From: Emticicia sp. C21
GTDB lineage: Bacteria > Bacteroidota > Bacteroidia > Cytophagales > Spirosomataceae
DNA: 64,000 bases
Assembly: GCF_003418935.1 (NCBI RefSeq)
Contig: NZ_QVMT01000005.1
Span: forward strand, 279 to 64,278
Direction of reading: 5' to 3'
Below the pieces are notes generated by a model that saw nothing but the letters and a program-made list of their open reading frames with translations, did no database searches and had not been told where the DNA came from. This document shows positions 34,564-42,981 of the stretch, piece by piece. The stretch's first letter is position 1. Every line of letters starts with the position of its first letter. The position numbers and the translations under genes are program-made.

Positions 34564-36617
34564 AATTCAACGCCTTTCCTATTGTCAGACATCTACTATG
34601 CATGATTGCAGGAATATTGGCGTATTTGCAGACTCACTATTTCCATACAACTTTCTATTATTTAGGTGCTGGTTTGCTGTTAATTCTGCTAATCAGCATT
34701 TTTTTTCATAATGCCGTTCTTAGAGGCATTTCTGCTTGTTTACTCTTATTTGTATCTGGTTGGGTGTTAACTTATCATAAAACCATTATTAACCATTCGG
34801 CGCATTTTACTAATCAAGCGACTTTCACCCATTATCAGGCAATCATTATATCTAATGCCGAAATAAAATCTAAAACCTACAAGGTTGAAGCCGAAATACA
34901 ACAGGTGAGAGCTGTGGAAAAATGGCAGGAGACAAGCGGAAAAATATTGCTGTATTTCAATAAAACAGAAGCACAAAGACCACAATACGGCGATGTTTTT
35001 CTGATACAGCACATGCCATCAGAAATTGACCCGCCTAAGAATCCTGGGGAATTTGATTACAGACAGTTTTTGCATAATAAAGGCATTTATGCCCAGCATT
35101 TTTTAAGGCAAAAAGAATATTTGCAGATAGGCCACAAAGCGCCCTCACAAATATTTGATTTATCTTACAAAGCCAATATTTACGCTGATAGTGTTTTTAA
35201 AGCGTATTTAGCTGATAAAAATGAATATGGGGTAGCAAAGGCAATGATTGTGGGCATGAGAGATGATATCGACAGTGAATTACTCGAATCTTATTCAGCT
35301 TCGGGTGCTATTCATGTCTTATCAGTTTCGGGTATGCATGTCGGGATTTTGTTCATCGTCCTGTCTGTCCTGCTCAAATGGATAAAGACAAGAATTAAAT
35401 ATGGTAATTGGATTTTTACCATTATTGTTTTGATTCTTTTGTGGACTTATGCCGTTTTCACAGGTTTGTCTTCAACCGTACTTCGGGCTACCGTAATGTT
35501 TTCTTTTATTCAGATGGGTACTACCCTCAACCGCCGACATAATATTTATAATATTCTGGCAGTATCAGCTTTAGCATTACTTTGTTATAATCCATATTGG
35601 CTGGTTGATGTGGGTTTTCAGTTATCCTATCTGGCTATTATTGGAATCGTTTATTTGCATCCCTATCTGAATCAACTGATTAATCCTACCAATTCCATTA
35701 TCCGGACACTTTGGGAGGGAACCATTGTTTGCTTTGCTGCGCAATTATTTACGGCACCTTTGAGCATTTATTATTTTCATCAGTTCCCGTCCTATTTTCT
35801 GATTGCCAATCCTTTTGTGGCTTTCTTTTCGTTTTTTATTTTGCCAGCAGGCTTATTACTACTTATTTTTTCATGGGTGCCTTTGGTCTCCACTTTCCTG
35901 GCAATTATCTTAAAGTGGTCGTGTTTTTTGCTAAATCAAACTACCTTTATCATCGAAAAAATGCCCTTATCAACCCTGAAAGGATTCTCCATTTCTATAC
36001 CTGAATTACTGGCATGGTATGCGATTATCTTTTTAGGTATTGCTTTTTTTCGTCACTCAGAATTAAAATATTTGAGGCTTTCGGTATTGCTCCTTATTTG
36101 CCTGGCTTTGTTTAATATGTATGAAGATTATCAACAAAGTCGGCAAAAACAACTGACATTTCATTTTATACCAAGACAAACGGGTATCAGCCTAATTGAT
36201 GGAAAATCGGTCGCCTTTATTGCTGATTCGGGTGTAATTGCTAATCAAAAGATTTATAATTTTCATCTCAAAAACTATTATGACAAGCATGGTGTTTCGA
36301 ATCATAATCTATTGAATATCGCTGCCTACGCGAATAAACAAGGCATAACATTTCTGGATTTTGAGGGAAAGAAAATCATATGGCTTCAAAAGCCTTTTAA
36401 AGGCAATTTACAAGGCAAAGCAAATTATGTTTTGCTTTCAAACAATGCTATCAGGAATCTGGCACATTCTTTTGCGGATTTTCAAACTGAATTGATTATT
36501 GTAGACGATTCGAACAAAAGCTATCTGATAGAAAAACTTAAACATGAGGCCGATAGTTTGCGTTTAAATATTATAGCGTTGCGTGATATGGGTGCTTATT
36601 CTGTTACAGGTAATTAA
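34560..36617 (+). CDS. comEC: ComEC/Rec2 family DNA-uptake channel
   Basis: This is an inner-membrane competence protein. An N-terminal soluble OB-like region (DUF4131-type, about 85-170) is followed by the Competence domain with many helices and the conserved segment AMIVGMRDDIDSELLESYSASGAIHVLSVSGMH (motif in outline). The C-terminal metallo-beta-lactamase domain of Bacillus ComEC is absent; the protein ends with a short residual domain, as in other Bacteroidota. The start overlaps the preceding stop (ATGA). It would transport single-stranded DNA into the cytoplasm. Confidence 0.9.
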   Translation: MKFNAFPIVRHLLCMIAGILAYLQTHYFHTTFYYLGAGLLLILLISIFFHNAVLRGISACLLLFVSGWVLTYHKTIINHSAHFTNQATFTHYQAIIISNAEIKSKTYKVEAEIQQVRAVEKWQETSGKILLYFNKTEAQRPQYGDVFLIQHMPSEIDPPKNPGEFDYRQFLHNKGIYAQHFLRQKEYLQIGHKAPSQIFDLSYKANIYADSVFKAYLADKNEYGVAKAMIVGMRDDIDSELLESYSASGAIHVLSVSGMHVGILFIVLSVLLKWIKTRIKYGNWIFTIIVLILLWTYAVFTGLSSTVLRATVMFSFIQMGTTLNRRHNIYNILAVSALALLCYNPYWLVDVGFQLSYLAIIGIVYLHPYLNQLINPTNSIIRTLWEGTIVCFAAQLFTAPLSIYYFHQFPSYFLIANPFVAFFSFFILPAGLLLLIFSWVPLVSTFLAIILKWSCFLLNQTTFIIEKMPLSTLKGFSISIPELLAWYAIIFLGIAFFRHSELKYLRLSVLLLICLALFNMYEDYQQSRQKQLTFHFIPRQTGISLIDGKSVAFIADSGVIANQKIYNFHLKNYYDKHGVSNHNLLNIAAYANKQGITFLDFEGKKIIWLQKPFKGNLQGKANYVLLSNNAIRNLAHSFADFQTELIIVDDSNKSYLIEKLKHEADSLRLNIIALRDMGAYSVTGN

Positions 36618-36668
36618 GCGTCTTTATAAGTTAAAACAAAATCCAGTAGCTTCTAACTCTAACATATA

Positions 36669-38774
36669 ATGAAATTTAAATTTTTTACTATTCCTTTATT
36701 TACTCTTACCATTTCATCCGCTGCTTTAGCCCAGGAAACAGATACTACCACGGCTACTAAACAGCTAAGCGAAGTAATTGTAAGAGGATTTGAAACCGAA
36801 AGAAAACTGACCGAAACTGCGGCTTCAGTAGGTGTGCTGACTATTAAAGACATTGAGCGCTTTCAGAATACCACCTTAGTTCCTGTTTTTAATACTTTAC
36901 CGGGTGTTCGTATGGAAGAACGTTCTCCGGGAAGCTACCGCCTCTCTATCAGAGGTAGTTCTATTCGCTCACCATTTGGTGTACGGAATGTAAAGATTTA
37001 CTGGAACGATATTCCGCTTACTGATGGCAACGGTAATACTTTTTTGAATGCCATTGACATGAATACCGTAGGTAATATTGAAATAATAAAAGGGCCAGCA
37101 GGGAGTATCTATGGCGCAGGAACAGGAGGTGTATTACTTTTAGGGGGTAATAAAGCTGATGCCTCACAGAACACCAAAGAAAAATCCAGAGGCTATATCA
37201 ATACCTCATTAGGTTGGGGCAGTTTTGGTTTACAGAACCGGGCTATCTCATGGAATCTGGCTACCGAGAAAATTAATTCTGTAGTAAGCTATGCGCATGT
37301 GCAATCTGATGGGTATCGTGAAAATAGTGCTTTAGTAAGAGATGTATTAAGCTGGCGTTCTAATTTCTTTGCTTCATCGCAACGAACATTCAACGTGTCA
37401 GCCTTGTATTCTGATATGAAATATCAGACACCTGGGGGACTTACACAGGCACAAATGGACGCAAATCCCCGTTCAGCCCGACCGTCTACACCTGTTATTC
37501 CCGGACCAGTTGCACAAAAAGCAGGAATCTATCAGAAAATATTCAATTTAGGGCTTTCGCAGGAATACCGATTTAATGAACATTGGACGAATGTAACAGC
37601 CATTTATGGAATGGTTTCAGAGTTACAAAACCCATTCATCACCAATTACGAAATCCGTAACGAACAGACTTTTGGTGGACGTACCCGTACTACCTATGCT
37701 TTTCGTGCAGGTAATTTACCCACACGCCTGACGGTTGGAGGCGAGTTTCAGAAATCTGATTGGGTAATCCGTAACTTTGGCAACAGAGGGGGTAAAATAG
37801 ACACTCTACAAACCAATGATAATGTAGGTGCCTTTAATTACTTCTTATTCACCCAATTAGAAACAGACCTGCCACAAGATTTTATTTTGACTATTGGTGC
37901 AAGCTATAACCGTGTGAAATATGATTTCTTAAGGGTTTCTGATGCCCCTAATATCAAGCCTATTGATAATTTCTTACCATCGGCCTTTTTGCCAAGAGTG
38001 GCTTTACTGAAGAAGATAAAAGATAAGGTAGCCATTTTTGCAAGTGTAAGCAGTGGTTTCTCACCCCCATTGGTGAGCGAGTTTATAGCAGGTTACCAAA
38101 GTACCAGCTTTTTACCTTCGCTTGCTTCGGAAAAGGGTATCAATTATGAAGTCGGTACCCGTGGGTATTTATTTAATCGTCGATTATCTTTTGATGCTAC
38201 TGCCTATGCCTTCCGCTTACAAAACACTATTGTGCGACGCGTAGACGAGGCAGGCAGAGAAATCTTTACCAATGCCGGAGGCACTACACAAAATGGTCTG
38301 GAAATCCTTTTAAATGGCTGGTTGGTCAGAAATATAGAAGCGAGTCCGATTCAGGAGGTGCGCCTTTTCACGAGCTATACTTTGGCTGATTATCAGTTTA
38401 AAAATTATAAACAACTACAAACTGATTTATCAGGCAAAAGTCTGACGGGTGTCCCTCGTAATGTTTGGGTATCAGGATTCGATATGACTACCAAGCCCGG
38501 TTTTTATCTGAATTCAACCATTAATTTCACTGACCGGTTACCTGTAAATGATGCCAATACCGTTTATGCCAATAGTTACTGGTTACTCAATGCAAGAGTA
38601 GGCTACCAGAAAACATTCAAGCCTCTGGCAATTAATCTCTATGTAGGGGGCGATAATCTATTAAATCAATTATATAGTCTGGGCAATGACTTAAATCCTG
38701 TGGGAAACAGATTCTTTAACCCTGCCCCTACCCGAAACTGGTTGTTTGGGGGGAATGTGAGGGTATATTTATAA
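36669..38774 (+). CDS. TonB-dependent receptor
   Basis: A signal peptide (1-20, ALAQ) is followed by a TonB-box-like LSEVIVRGF. The plug domain (about 40-150) includes ETAASVGVLTIKDIERF, RLSIRGSSIRSPFGV and IEIIKGPAGSIYGAGTGG. A 22-strand barrel follows, ending in an aromatic-terminated strand (WLFGGNVRVYL). It lacks the CarboxypepD-like extension of SusC, so it resembles siderophore or metal receptors such as FecA. The ligand is not determinable. It begins 51 bases after comEC and is followed by repeats. Confidence 0.93.
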   Translation: MKFKFFTIPLFTLTISSAALAQETDTTTATKQLSEVIVRGFETERKLTETAASVGVLTIKDIERFQNTTLVPVFNTLPGVRMEERSPGSYRLSIRGSSIRSPFGVRNVKIYWNDIPLTDGNGNTFLNAIDMNTVGNIEIIKGPAGSIYGAGTGGVLLLGGNKADASQNTKEKSRGYINTSLGWGSFGLQNRAISWNLATEKINSVVSYAHVQSDGYRENSALVRDVLSWRSNFFASSQRTFNVSALYSDMKYQTPGGLTQAQMDANPRSARPSTPVIPGPVAQKAGIYQKIFNLGLSQEYRFNEHWTNVTAIYGMVSELQNPFITNYEIRNEQTFGGRTRTTYAFRAGNLPTRLTVGGEFQKSDWVIRNFGNRGGKIDTLQTNDNVGAFNYFLFTQLETDLPQDFILTIGASYNRVKYDFLRVSDAPNIKPIDNFLPSAFLPRVALLKKIKDKVAIFASVSSGFSPPLVSEFIAGYQSTSFLPSLASEKGINYEVGTRGYLFNRRLSFDATAYAFRLQNTIVRRVDEAGREIFTNAGGTTQNGLEILLNGWLVRNIEASPIQEVRLFTSYTLADYQFKNYKQLQTDLSGKSLTGVPRNVWVSGFDMTTKPGFYLNSTINFTDRLPVNDANTVYANSYWLLNARVGYQKTFKPLAINLYVGGDNLLNQLYSLGNDLNPVGNRFFNPAPTRNWLFGGNVRVYL

Positions 38775-38804
38775 AATGATAATGGTTAATGAACCTAATG
38801 GGAA

Positions 38805-38955
38805 AAATCCCGTAGGGATGATATATCGGTAGAAAGTATTTATCTAATACAAGCGAAGTCCCGTAGGGACGATATATTATTTTAATATACCGTCCCTACG
38901 GGACTTCTTTTACTTTTACGTTTTTCCCTACCGATATATCATCCCTACGAGATTT
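38805..38955. repeat. CCCTACGGG repeat doublets, head-to-head
   Basis: The left unit (38805-38880) is ATCCCGTAGGGATGATATATCGGTAGAAA, a spacer, then GTCCCGTAGGGACG (in outline). The right unit (38881-38955) is its inverted counterpart, ending CTACCGATATATCATCCC. Together they form a long imperfect palindrome between the convergent TonB receptor and lactonase genes, where it could also terminate both. Confidence 0.75.
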
Positions 38956-38984
38956 AACTTAATGGTTGAACTATGATTATTCTT

Positions 38985-40118
38985 TTATTTACTTGCCTTT
39001 ATCATCTTCAAACAAACCGGCATCGATACCTTTATCTCTTTCCCAGTAGGCGTTAAAGTCCCTTTTTCTTTATCTCTTTTAAAGAGTACAATATTATCGC
39101 TATCCTGATTGGCTACTAATACCCATTCGCCGCTTGGGTCTATCATGAAATTACGAGGCGTTTTGCCCAAAACCGATTCATTGGTAATATAAGTCAATTT
39201 ACCTGTTTTCTGATCGATGCTGTAAATCACAACATGGTCATAAAAACGATTAGAGCCATATAAGAACTTACCGTCGGCAGAAATATGAATATCTGCACAC
39301 GAATTGTTGCCCTTATAATCAGCCGGTAATGTAGAAATGGTTTGCTTTTCTTTTAATGCTCCATTAGCATAATCATAAGCTGTTACGGTATAGTTTAATT
39401 CTTGAATCACATAAGCCCATTTGCCATTCGGGTGAATCGTAAAGTGGCGAGGGCCTGCACCATCGGCAGTTTTAGTAGCTGCAGGTGTTCCAGCAGTTAG
39501 ATGCCCAGTTTTGGCATCCAGTTTATAGCTTACTATTTTATCAATTCCCAAGTCAGGTACAAATACATCCACATTATTAGGAGCAATATTTACTGAGTGC
39601 ACATGTGGTTTCTCCTGACGGCTCGCATTTACGCTTTGCCCCTCATGCTTGATTGTTTGGGTTGGTGCCCCTATTGACCCATCCTTTACAATAGGCAGTA
39701 CGCTTAGACTCCCTCCTCCATAATTACCTACTAAAACCCATTTACCAGTTTTATCAACTGATACATGACAAGGACCATCCCCACCTGCCGACTGTGTATT
39801 CATTTTTATTAGTTTGCCCGTTTTATTATCAAAACTAAAAGCATGTACGGAACCTCCTTGCGTTTCACCTACGGAATAAACAAATTTCTGGTTAGGGGCA
39901 ACCGCTAAGAAGGTAGGGTTTTTGAGTCCTGATGTTTTCTCAATGACCTCCGAAAAATCTCCGGTTTGCGTATTGAATTTATACACATACATACCATCGC
40001 TTCCTTTGTTGGTATAAGTACCGACTAAAAGGTAGTAATCGCCCGTTTGAGAATAGCTTTTAAAAGATAATATTAACAGAAAAGATAAGCAGGACAAACA
40101 AATATTTTTGAATGACAT
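38985..40118 (-). CDS. lactonase family (6-phosphogluconolactonase-like) seven-bladed propeller
   Basis: A signal peptide (MSFKNICLSCLSFLLILSFKSYS in outline) precedes a beta-propeller of the Pgl/YkgB family. Repeated blades show NKTGKLIK, DKTGKWVLVGNYGGG, PNNVDVFVPDLGIDK, HPNGKWAYVIQELNYTVTAY and ISADGKFLYGSNR. The export signal argues against the cytoplasmic pentose-phosphate role; a periplasmic lactonase or a muconate-type activity is possible. Its promoter box abuts the hairpin element at 40167. Confidence 0.88.
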   Translation of the reverse strand: MSFKNICLSCLSFLLILSFKSYSQTGDYYLLVGTYTNKGSDGMYVYKFNTQTGDFSEVIEKTSGLKNPTFLAVAPNQKFVYSVGETQGGSVHAFSFDNKTGKLIKMNTQSAGGDGPCHVSVDKTGKWVLVGNYGGGSLSVLPIVKDGSIGAPTQTIKHEGQSVNASRQEKPHVHSVNIAPNNVDVFVPDLGIDKIVSYKLDAKTGHLTAGTPAATKTADGAGPRHFTIHPNGKWAYVIQELNYTVTAYDYANGALKEKQTISTLPADYKGNNSCADIHISADGKFLYGSNRFYDHVVIYSIDQKTGKLTYITNESVLGKTPRNFMIDPSGEWVLVANQDSDNIVLFKRDKEKGTLTPTGKEIKVSMPVCLKMIKASK

Positions 40119-40158
40119 GATTGAGGATGGGTTGAATAGTTTTGAATATAAAATCTGT

Positions 40159-40166
40159 CAAATATA
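40159..40166 (-). promoter_or_regulatory. TAnnTTTG -7 element, candidate lactonase promoter
   Basis: TATATTTG on the minus strand lies 40 bases before the lactonase ATG and immediately at the border of the 40167-40328 hairpin, whose insertion could have altered the upstream promoter region. Confidence 0.4.
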
Positions 40167-40328
40167 AGAAACGGTTTGAGTTAAATTTTTAGAATCAAAA
40201 TGAATTATTTTTTGTAAAGACAAGACAGCAAAACCGCAGTTTAGCAGAGCTAAATGAGGATTTTGGTGAAGCAGTATTTGCAGAAAATAATCATTTTGAA
40301 TTAAATAAGATTAACTCAAACTGTTTCT
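40167..40328. mobile_element. MITE-like 162-bp long hairpin
   Basis: Left arm AGAAACGGTTTGAGTTAA...TTTGTAAA (40167-40218) and right arm TTTGCAGA...TTAACTCAAACTGTTTCT (40277-40328) are inverted copies with few mismatches over about 52 bases. The 58-base middle contains a further inverted repeat (CAAAACCGCAGTTTAGC / GCTAAATGAGGATTTTG), so nearly all of it folds. AAATA flanks both ends, a possible short target duplication. It lies in the lactonase-GNAT divergent gap. Confidence 0.6.
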
Positions 40329-40375
40329 AAATACTTTTTCGTTTTTTTGCGTATTCGCAGCCTTCAAATACAAAT

Positions 40376-40942
40376 ATGCAAAACCTGATAATTACGACTG
40401 TACAAAGCGAAGCCGATGTAAGAGGGATTCTGGCACTTCAACAAAAAAATCTCAAAAAAAACCTTACGCCTGAGCAAATTGAAAGTCAGGGTTTCGTGAC
40501 TGTAGAGCATGAGTTTTCGGTTCTAAAAGCTATGAATGATGCCCAACCAAGTGTGATTGCTAAAGATGGAGATACAGTAGTGGGCTATTGCTTAGCTATG
40601 TTGCCTCAGTTCAGAAATGATGTGCCCGAAATCAGAAGTTTGTTTGATACGATTGATTTAATTGAATTTGAAGGCCGCCCGCTAAAAGAGTTCAATTATG
40701 TAGTAATGGGCCAGGTTTGCGTAGGTGATGGCTATCGAAGCATGGGGCTTTTTGATGGTATGTATCAGAAATTACGTGAGGAATTATCAGATAAGTATGA
40801 GATGTGTATTACCGATATTTCATCAAGAAATCTGCGTTCGCAAAAAGCACATGCACGTATCGGATTTCAGAATATCAAAGATTTTCATGATACTGAATTA
40901 AATGAAATATGGCGGGTAGTATTATGGGATTGGCGTTCGTAA
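40376..40942 (+). CDS. GNAT family N-acetyltransferase
   Basis: This is a single-domain acetyl-CoA transferase of 188 residues. The acetyl-CoA-binding region is VMGQVCVGDGYRSMGLFDGMYQKL (motif A in outline), with a conserved late strand ISSRNLRSQKAHARIGFQNI. The substrate is unknown. It is divergent from the lactonase across the hairpin element. Confidence 0.85.
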   Translation: MQNLIITTVQSEADVRGILALQQKNLKKNLTPEQIESQGFVTVEHEFSVLKAMNDAQPSVIAKDGDTVVGYCLAMLPQFRNDVPEIRSLFDTIDLIEFEGRPLKEFNYVVMGQVCVGDGYRSMGLFDGMYQKLREELSDKYEMCITDISSRNLRSQKAHARIGFQNIKDFHDTELNEIWRVVLWDWRS

Positions 40943-40959
40943 TGTCAGCAATAATCAGA

Positions 40960-40990
40960 TTGTAAAGGTGTTCAAACCATCGTAATTTTG
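40960..40990 (+). promoter_or_regulatory. promoter of the Ada-like gene
   Basis: A TTG at 40960-40962 and TAATTTTG at 40983-40990 are separated by 20 bases, both exact consensus, with the ATG 24 bases after the -7 box. Confidence 0.6.
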
Positions 40991-41013
40991 ATATAACAAA
41001 ACAATCAGAAAAG

Positions 41014-41862
41014 ATGGAAACTATCGAAATTCAAGATGTAATAGATTATAACAGAATAGAAAAAGCCATTCATTTTATTGAAGAAAACTTTCAGAACCAA
41101 CCAAGTCTGAAAGAAGTCGCCGACCATGTGGCGCTCTCAGAATTTCATTTTAACAGGCTATTCAGCAAATGGGCAGGTACCAGCCCGCAACGTTTTATGC
41201 GTTTTCTGACAAAAGAATTTGCCAAAGAAAAACTTGCCCAAAGCGATAATTTACTGGATGCTACTTTTGAGTCAGGATTATCGAGTACCAGTCGCCTACA
41301 TGACTTATTTGTGAACTATGAAGCCATGACTCCTGCCGAATTCAAATCCAAAGGAGAGGGTCTTACCATTCACTATGGCATCCACGAAACCCCTTTCGGC
41401 GAATGTTTAATTGCAGTAACCGGACGAGGAATCACAGATTTACGCTTTTTAGAAAATGAAGACAAAGATGAGGTGATTCAGGAACTCAAAGCCGATTTTG
41501 CCAAAGCTGAAATCATTTTCGATAATGATTTTACCAGACCATTTATCGACCAGATATTCTATGAAACTGAGAATACAGATTCACCTGTTACGCTCTTGTT
41601 ACGAGGCACTAATTTCCAGATAAAAGTGTGGGAGGCTTTACTAAAAATTCCTTTTGGTCAAATGGTAAGCTATGATACCATTGCTCAAACAATTGGTCAA
41701 CCAACTGCACAAAGAGCTGTAGGAACGGCCATTGGTAGTAACCGATTAGGGTATATTATTCCATGCCACAGAGTATTGCAAAAAATTGGAGGTATTGGCG
41801 GCTATCGTTGGGGTACAACCCGTAAAAAGGCAATCTTAGGTTGGGAAATGGCAAGGGCTTGA
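41014..41862 (+). CDS. AraC-type regulator fused to O6-methylguanine-DNA methyltransferase (Ada-like)
   Basis: Residues 15-110 form an AraC helix-turn-helix domain (SLKEVADHVALSEFHFNRLF and a second HTH at LLDATFESGLSS). Residues 195-280 are the MGMT domain with the acceptor Cys C251 in IIPCHRVLQ and preceding AVGTAIGSNR. It lacks the N-terminal Ada zinc domain that senses methyl-phosphotriesters in E. coli Ada; a separate gene encoding such a domain lies immediately downstream and convergent. It should demethylate O6-methylguanine and may regulate the neighbouring genes. Confidence 0.93.
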   Translation: METIEIQDVIDYNRIEKAIHFIEENFQNQPSLKEVADHVALSEFHFNRLFSKWAGTSPQRFMRFLTKEFAKEKLAQSDNLLDATFESGLSSTSRLHDLFVNYEAMTPAEFKSKGEGLTIHYGIHETPFGECLIAVTGRGITDLRFLENEDKDEVIQELKADFAKAEIIFDNDFTRPFIDQIFYETENTDSPVTLLLRGTNFQIKVWEALLKIPFGQMVSYDTIAQTIGQPTAQRAVGTAIGSNRLGYIIPCHRVLQKIGGIGGYRWGTTRKKAILGWEMARA

Positions 41863-41868
41863 ATGATT

Positions 41869-42129
41869 TTACTGTTGATTCTTCCAAAGCAAATATTCTT
41901 TTCTCATACAAACAGCACAGGGGCGATAACCAGCTTTAATCGTCTCTGTTTCGTTTTCAAAGAATACCCTGTTTTCTACTTTCATTCTTTTACCTGCCCT
42001 GCAATCTAATCTTCCATAGATTTTCAGATTTTTATTCCCACCAAAAGCTATTTCTCCATTTTGTATTTTTAGCAATAATGCTTTCGAGCGTACAAAAGTT
42101 TTATCACCTAAATCTTTGTGTCTTATCAT
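41869..42129 (-). CDS. small Ada metal-binding-domain protein
   Basis: The 86-residue protein matches the Ada zinc-binding domain: YGRLDCRAGKRM, then NRVFF.NE..AIKAGYRPCAVCM. Three ligand Cys can be placed (C43, C71, C74). The second of the canonical four (C43+4) is Lys47, so the zinc site, and methyl-transfer by C43, may differ. It overlaps the upstream oxygenase stop by four bases (same strand), showing translational coupling, and is tail-to-tail with the AraC-MGMT gene six bases away. Confidence 0.82.
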   Translation of the reverse strand: MIRHKDLGDKTFVRSKALLLKIQNGEIAFGGNKNLKIYGRLDCRAGKRMKVENRVFFENETETIKAGYRPCAVCMRKEYLLWKNQQ

Positions 42130-42839
42130 TGTGCATCATGAAAAATAATTCCCAGATTAATTCTTTCACCATTTTTTACCTCACTTACCCCATGTCGCAT
42201 GGTGGTACGATAATACCCTTTTGTACCCAACACCGGACGAAAATTAGTAGTAAAAATAACCGCCTCACCCCTATCAGGCTGTAACACTATCGGTTTAGAT
42301 TGCATCCGCGGACGATTTTCTACCATCACAAACTCCCCTCCTGTATAATCAACCTGAGTTTGGGTTAGAAAGAACACAATCTGAAATGGGAAATATACTT
42401 CTCCATATAAATCCTGATGCAAGGCATTCCAGTCACCTACATGATATTTCAGAATTAAGGGGGTTGGGCGATTTTGTCCTGCCTGATGGCATTTTTCTAA
42501 AAGTTCATCTAATTGACCTGAAAAAACTTCATTCATCCCCAATTTAAACATCCAGTCGTTAGCCACCTTAGCCAAATATGGGTAAATAGATTGCCGCAAT
42601 TCTGTAATAATATCCGGCAAAGGGTACTTAAAATACTTGTATTCACCGCTCCCAAATTGATAGCGTTTCATATTGATAGTATTTCGATAAAGCATGTTAT
42701 CATCGTATGATGCTGCTAATTGCGTACATTCTTCCTCTGTAAGAATTTTGGGTAAAACTGCGTATCCTTTCTCATGCAGGCTTTCAGTATGCAGTGACCA
42801 ATTTAAGTTTTCTATACGTTGAGCGATATTTTCTGTCAT
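42126..42839 (-). CDS. 2-oxoglutarate/Fe(II) oxygenase
   Basis: A double-stranded beta-helix dioxygenase of 237 residues from ATG 42839 (MTENIAQRIENL); the ATG at 42872 would add 11 residues. The iron triad is H141 and D143 in NALHQDLYG plus H216 in TTMRHGVSEV, and R226 in RINLG fits the 2OG anchor. The family includes prolyl-hydroxylase-like enzymes; it is not obviously AlkB. Coupling to the Ada zinc-domain gene and closeness to the AraC-MGMT gene suggest a role in alkylation response or protein hydroxylation under that stress. Confidence 0.85.
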   Translation of the reverse strand: MTENIAQRIENLNWSLHTESLHEKGYAVLPKILTEEECTQLAASYDDNMLYRNTINMKRYQFGSGEYKYFKYPLPDIITELRQSIYPYLAKVANDWMFKLGMNEVFSGQLDELLEKCHQAGQNRPTPLILKYHVGDWNALHQDLYGEVYFPFQIVFFLTQTQVDYTGGEFVMVENRPRMQSKPIVLQPDRGEAVIFTTNFRPVLGTKGYYRTTMRHGVSEVKNGERINLGIIFHDAQ

Positions 42840-42953
42840 GTTATTCGTATTTGTTTCAGCAAAAATGGACAATGGATTTTTCAGAGTCGAGCCGAATCTT
42901 GCTCTATTATAAGAAAAAGCAAAAAACAGACTGATAGATTAGGCTTAGTATGC

Positions 42954-42961
42954 GTATTTTT
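42954..42961 (+). promoter_or_regulatory. TAnnTTTG -7 element, candidate promoter of the decarboxylase fusion gene
   Basis: TATTTTTG lies 20 bases before the ATG at 42982. No -33 TTG is placed at the right distance. Confidence 0.4.
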
Positions 42962-42981
42962 GAATTCTAATCGACAAACGC

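Noticed and set aside
35711-36004. 97-codon plus-strand ORF inside comEC
   Set aside because: Out-of-frame shadow of a membrane gene; hydrophobic by codon bias.
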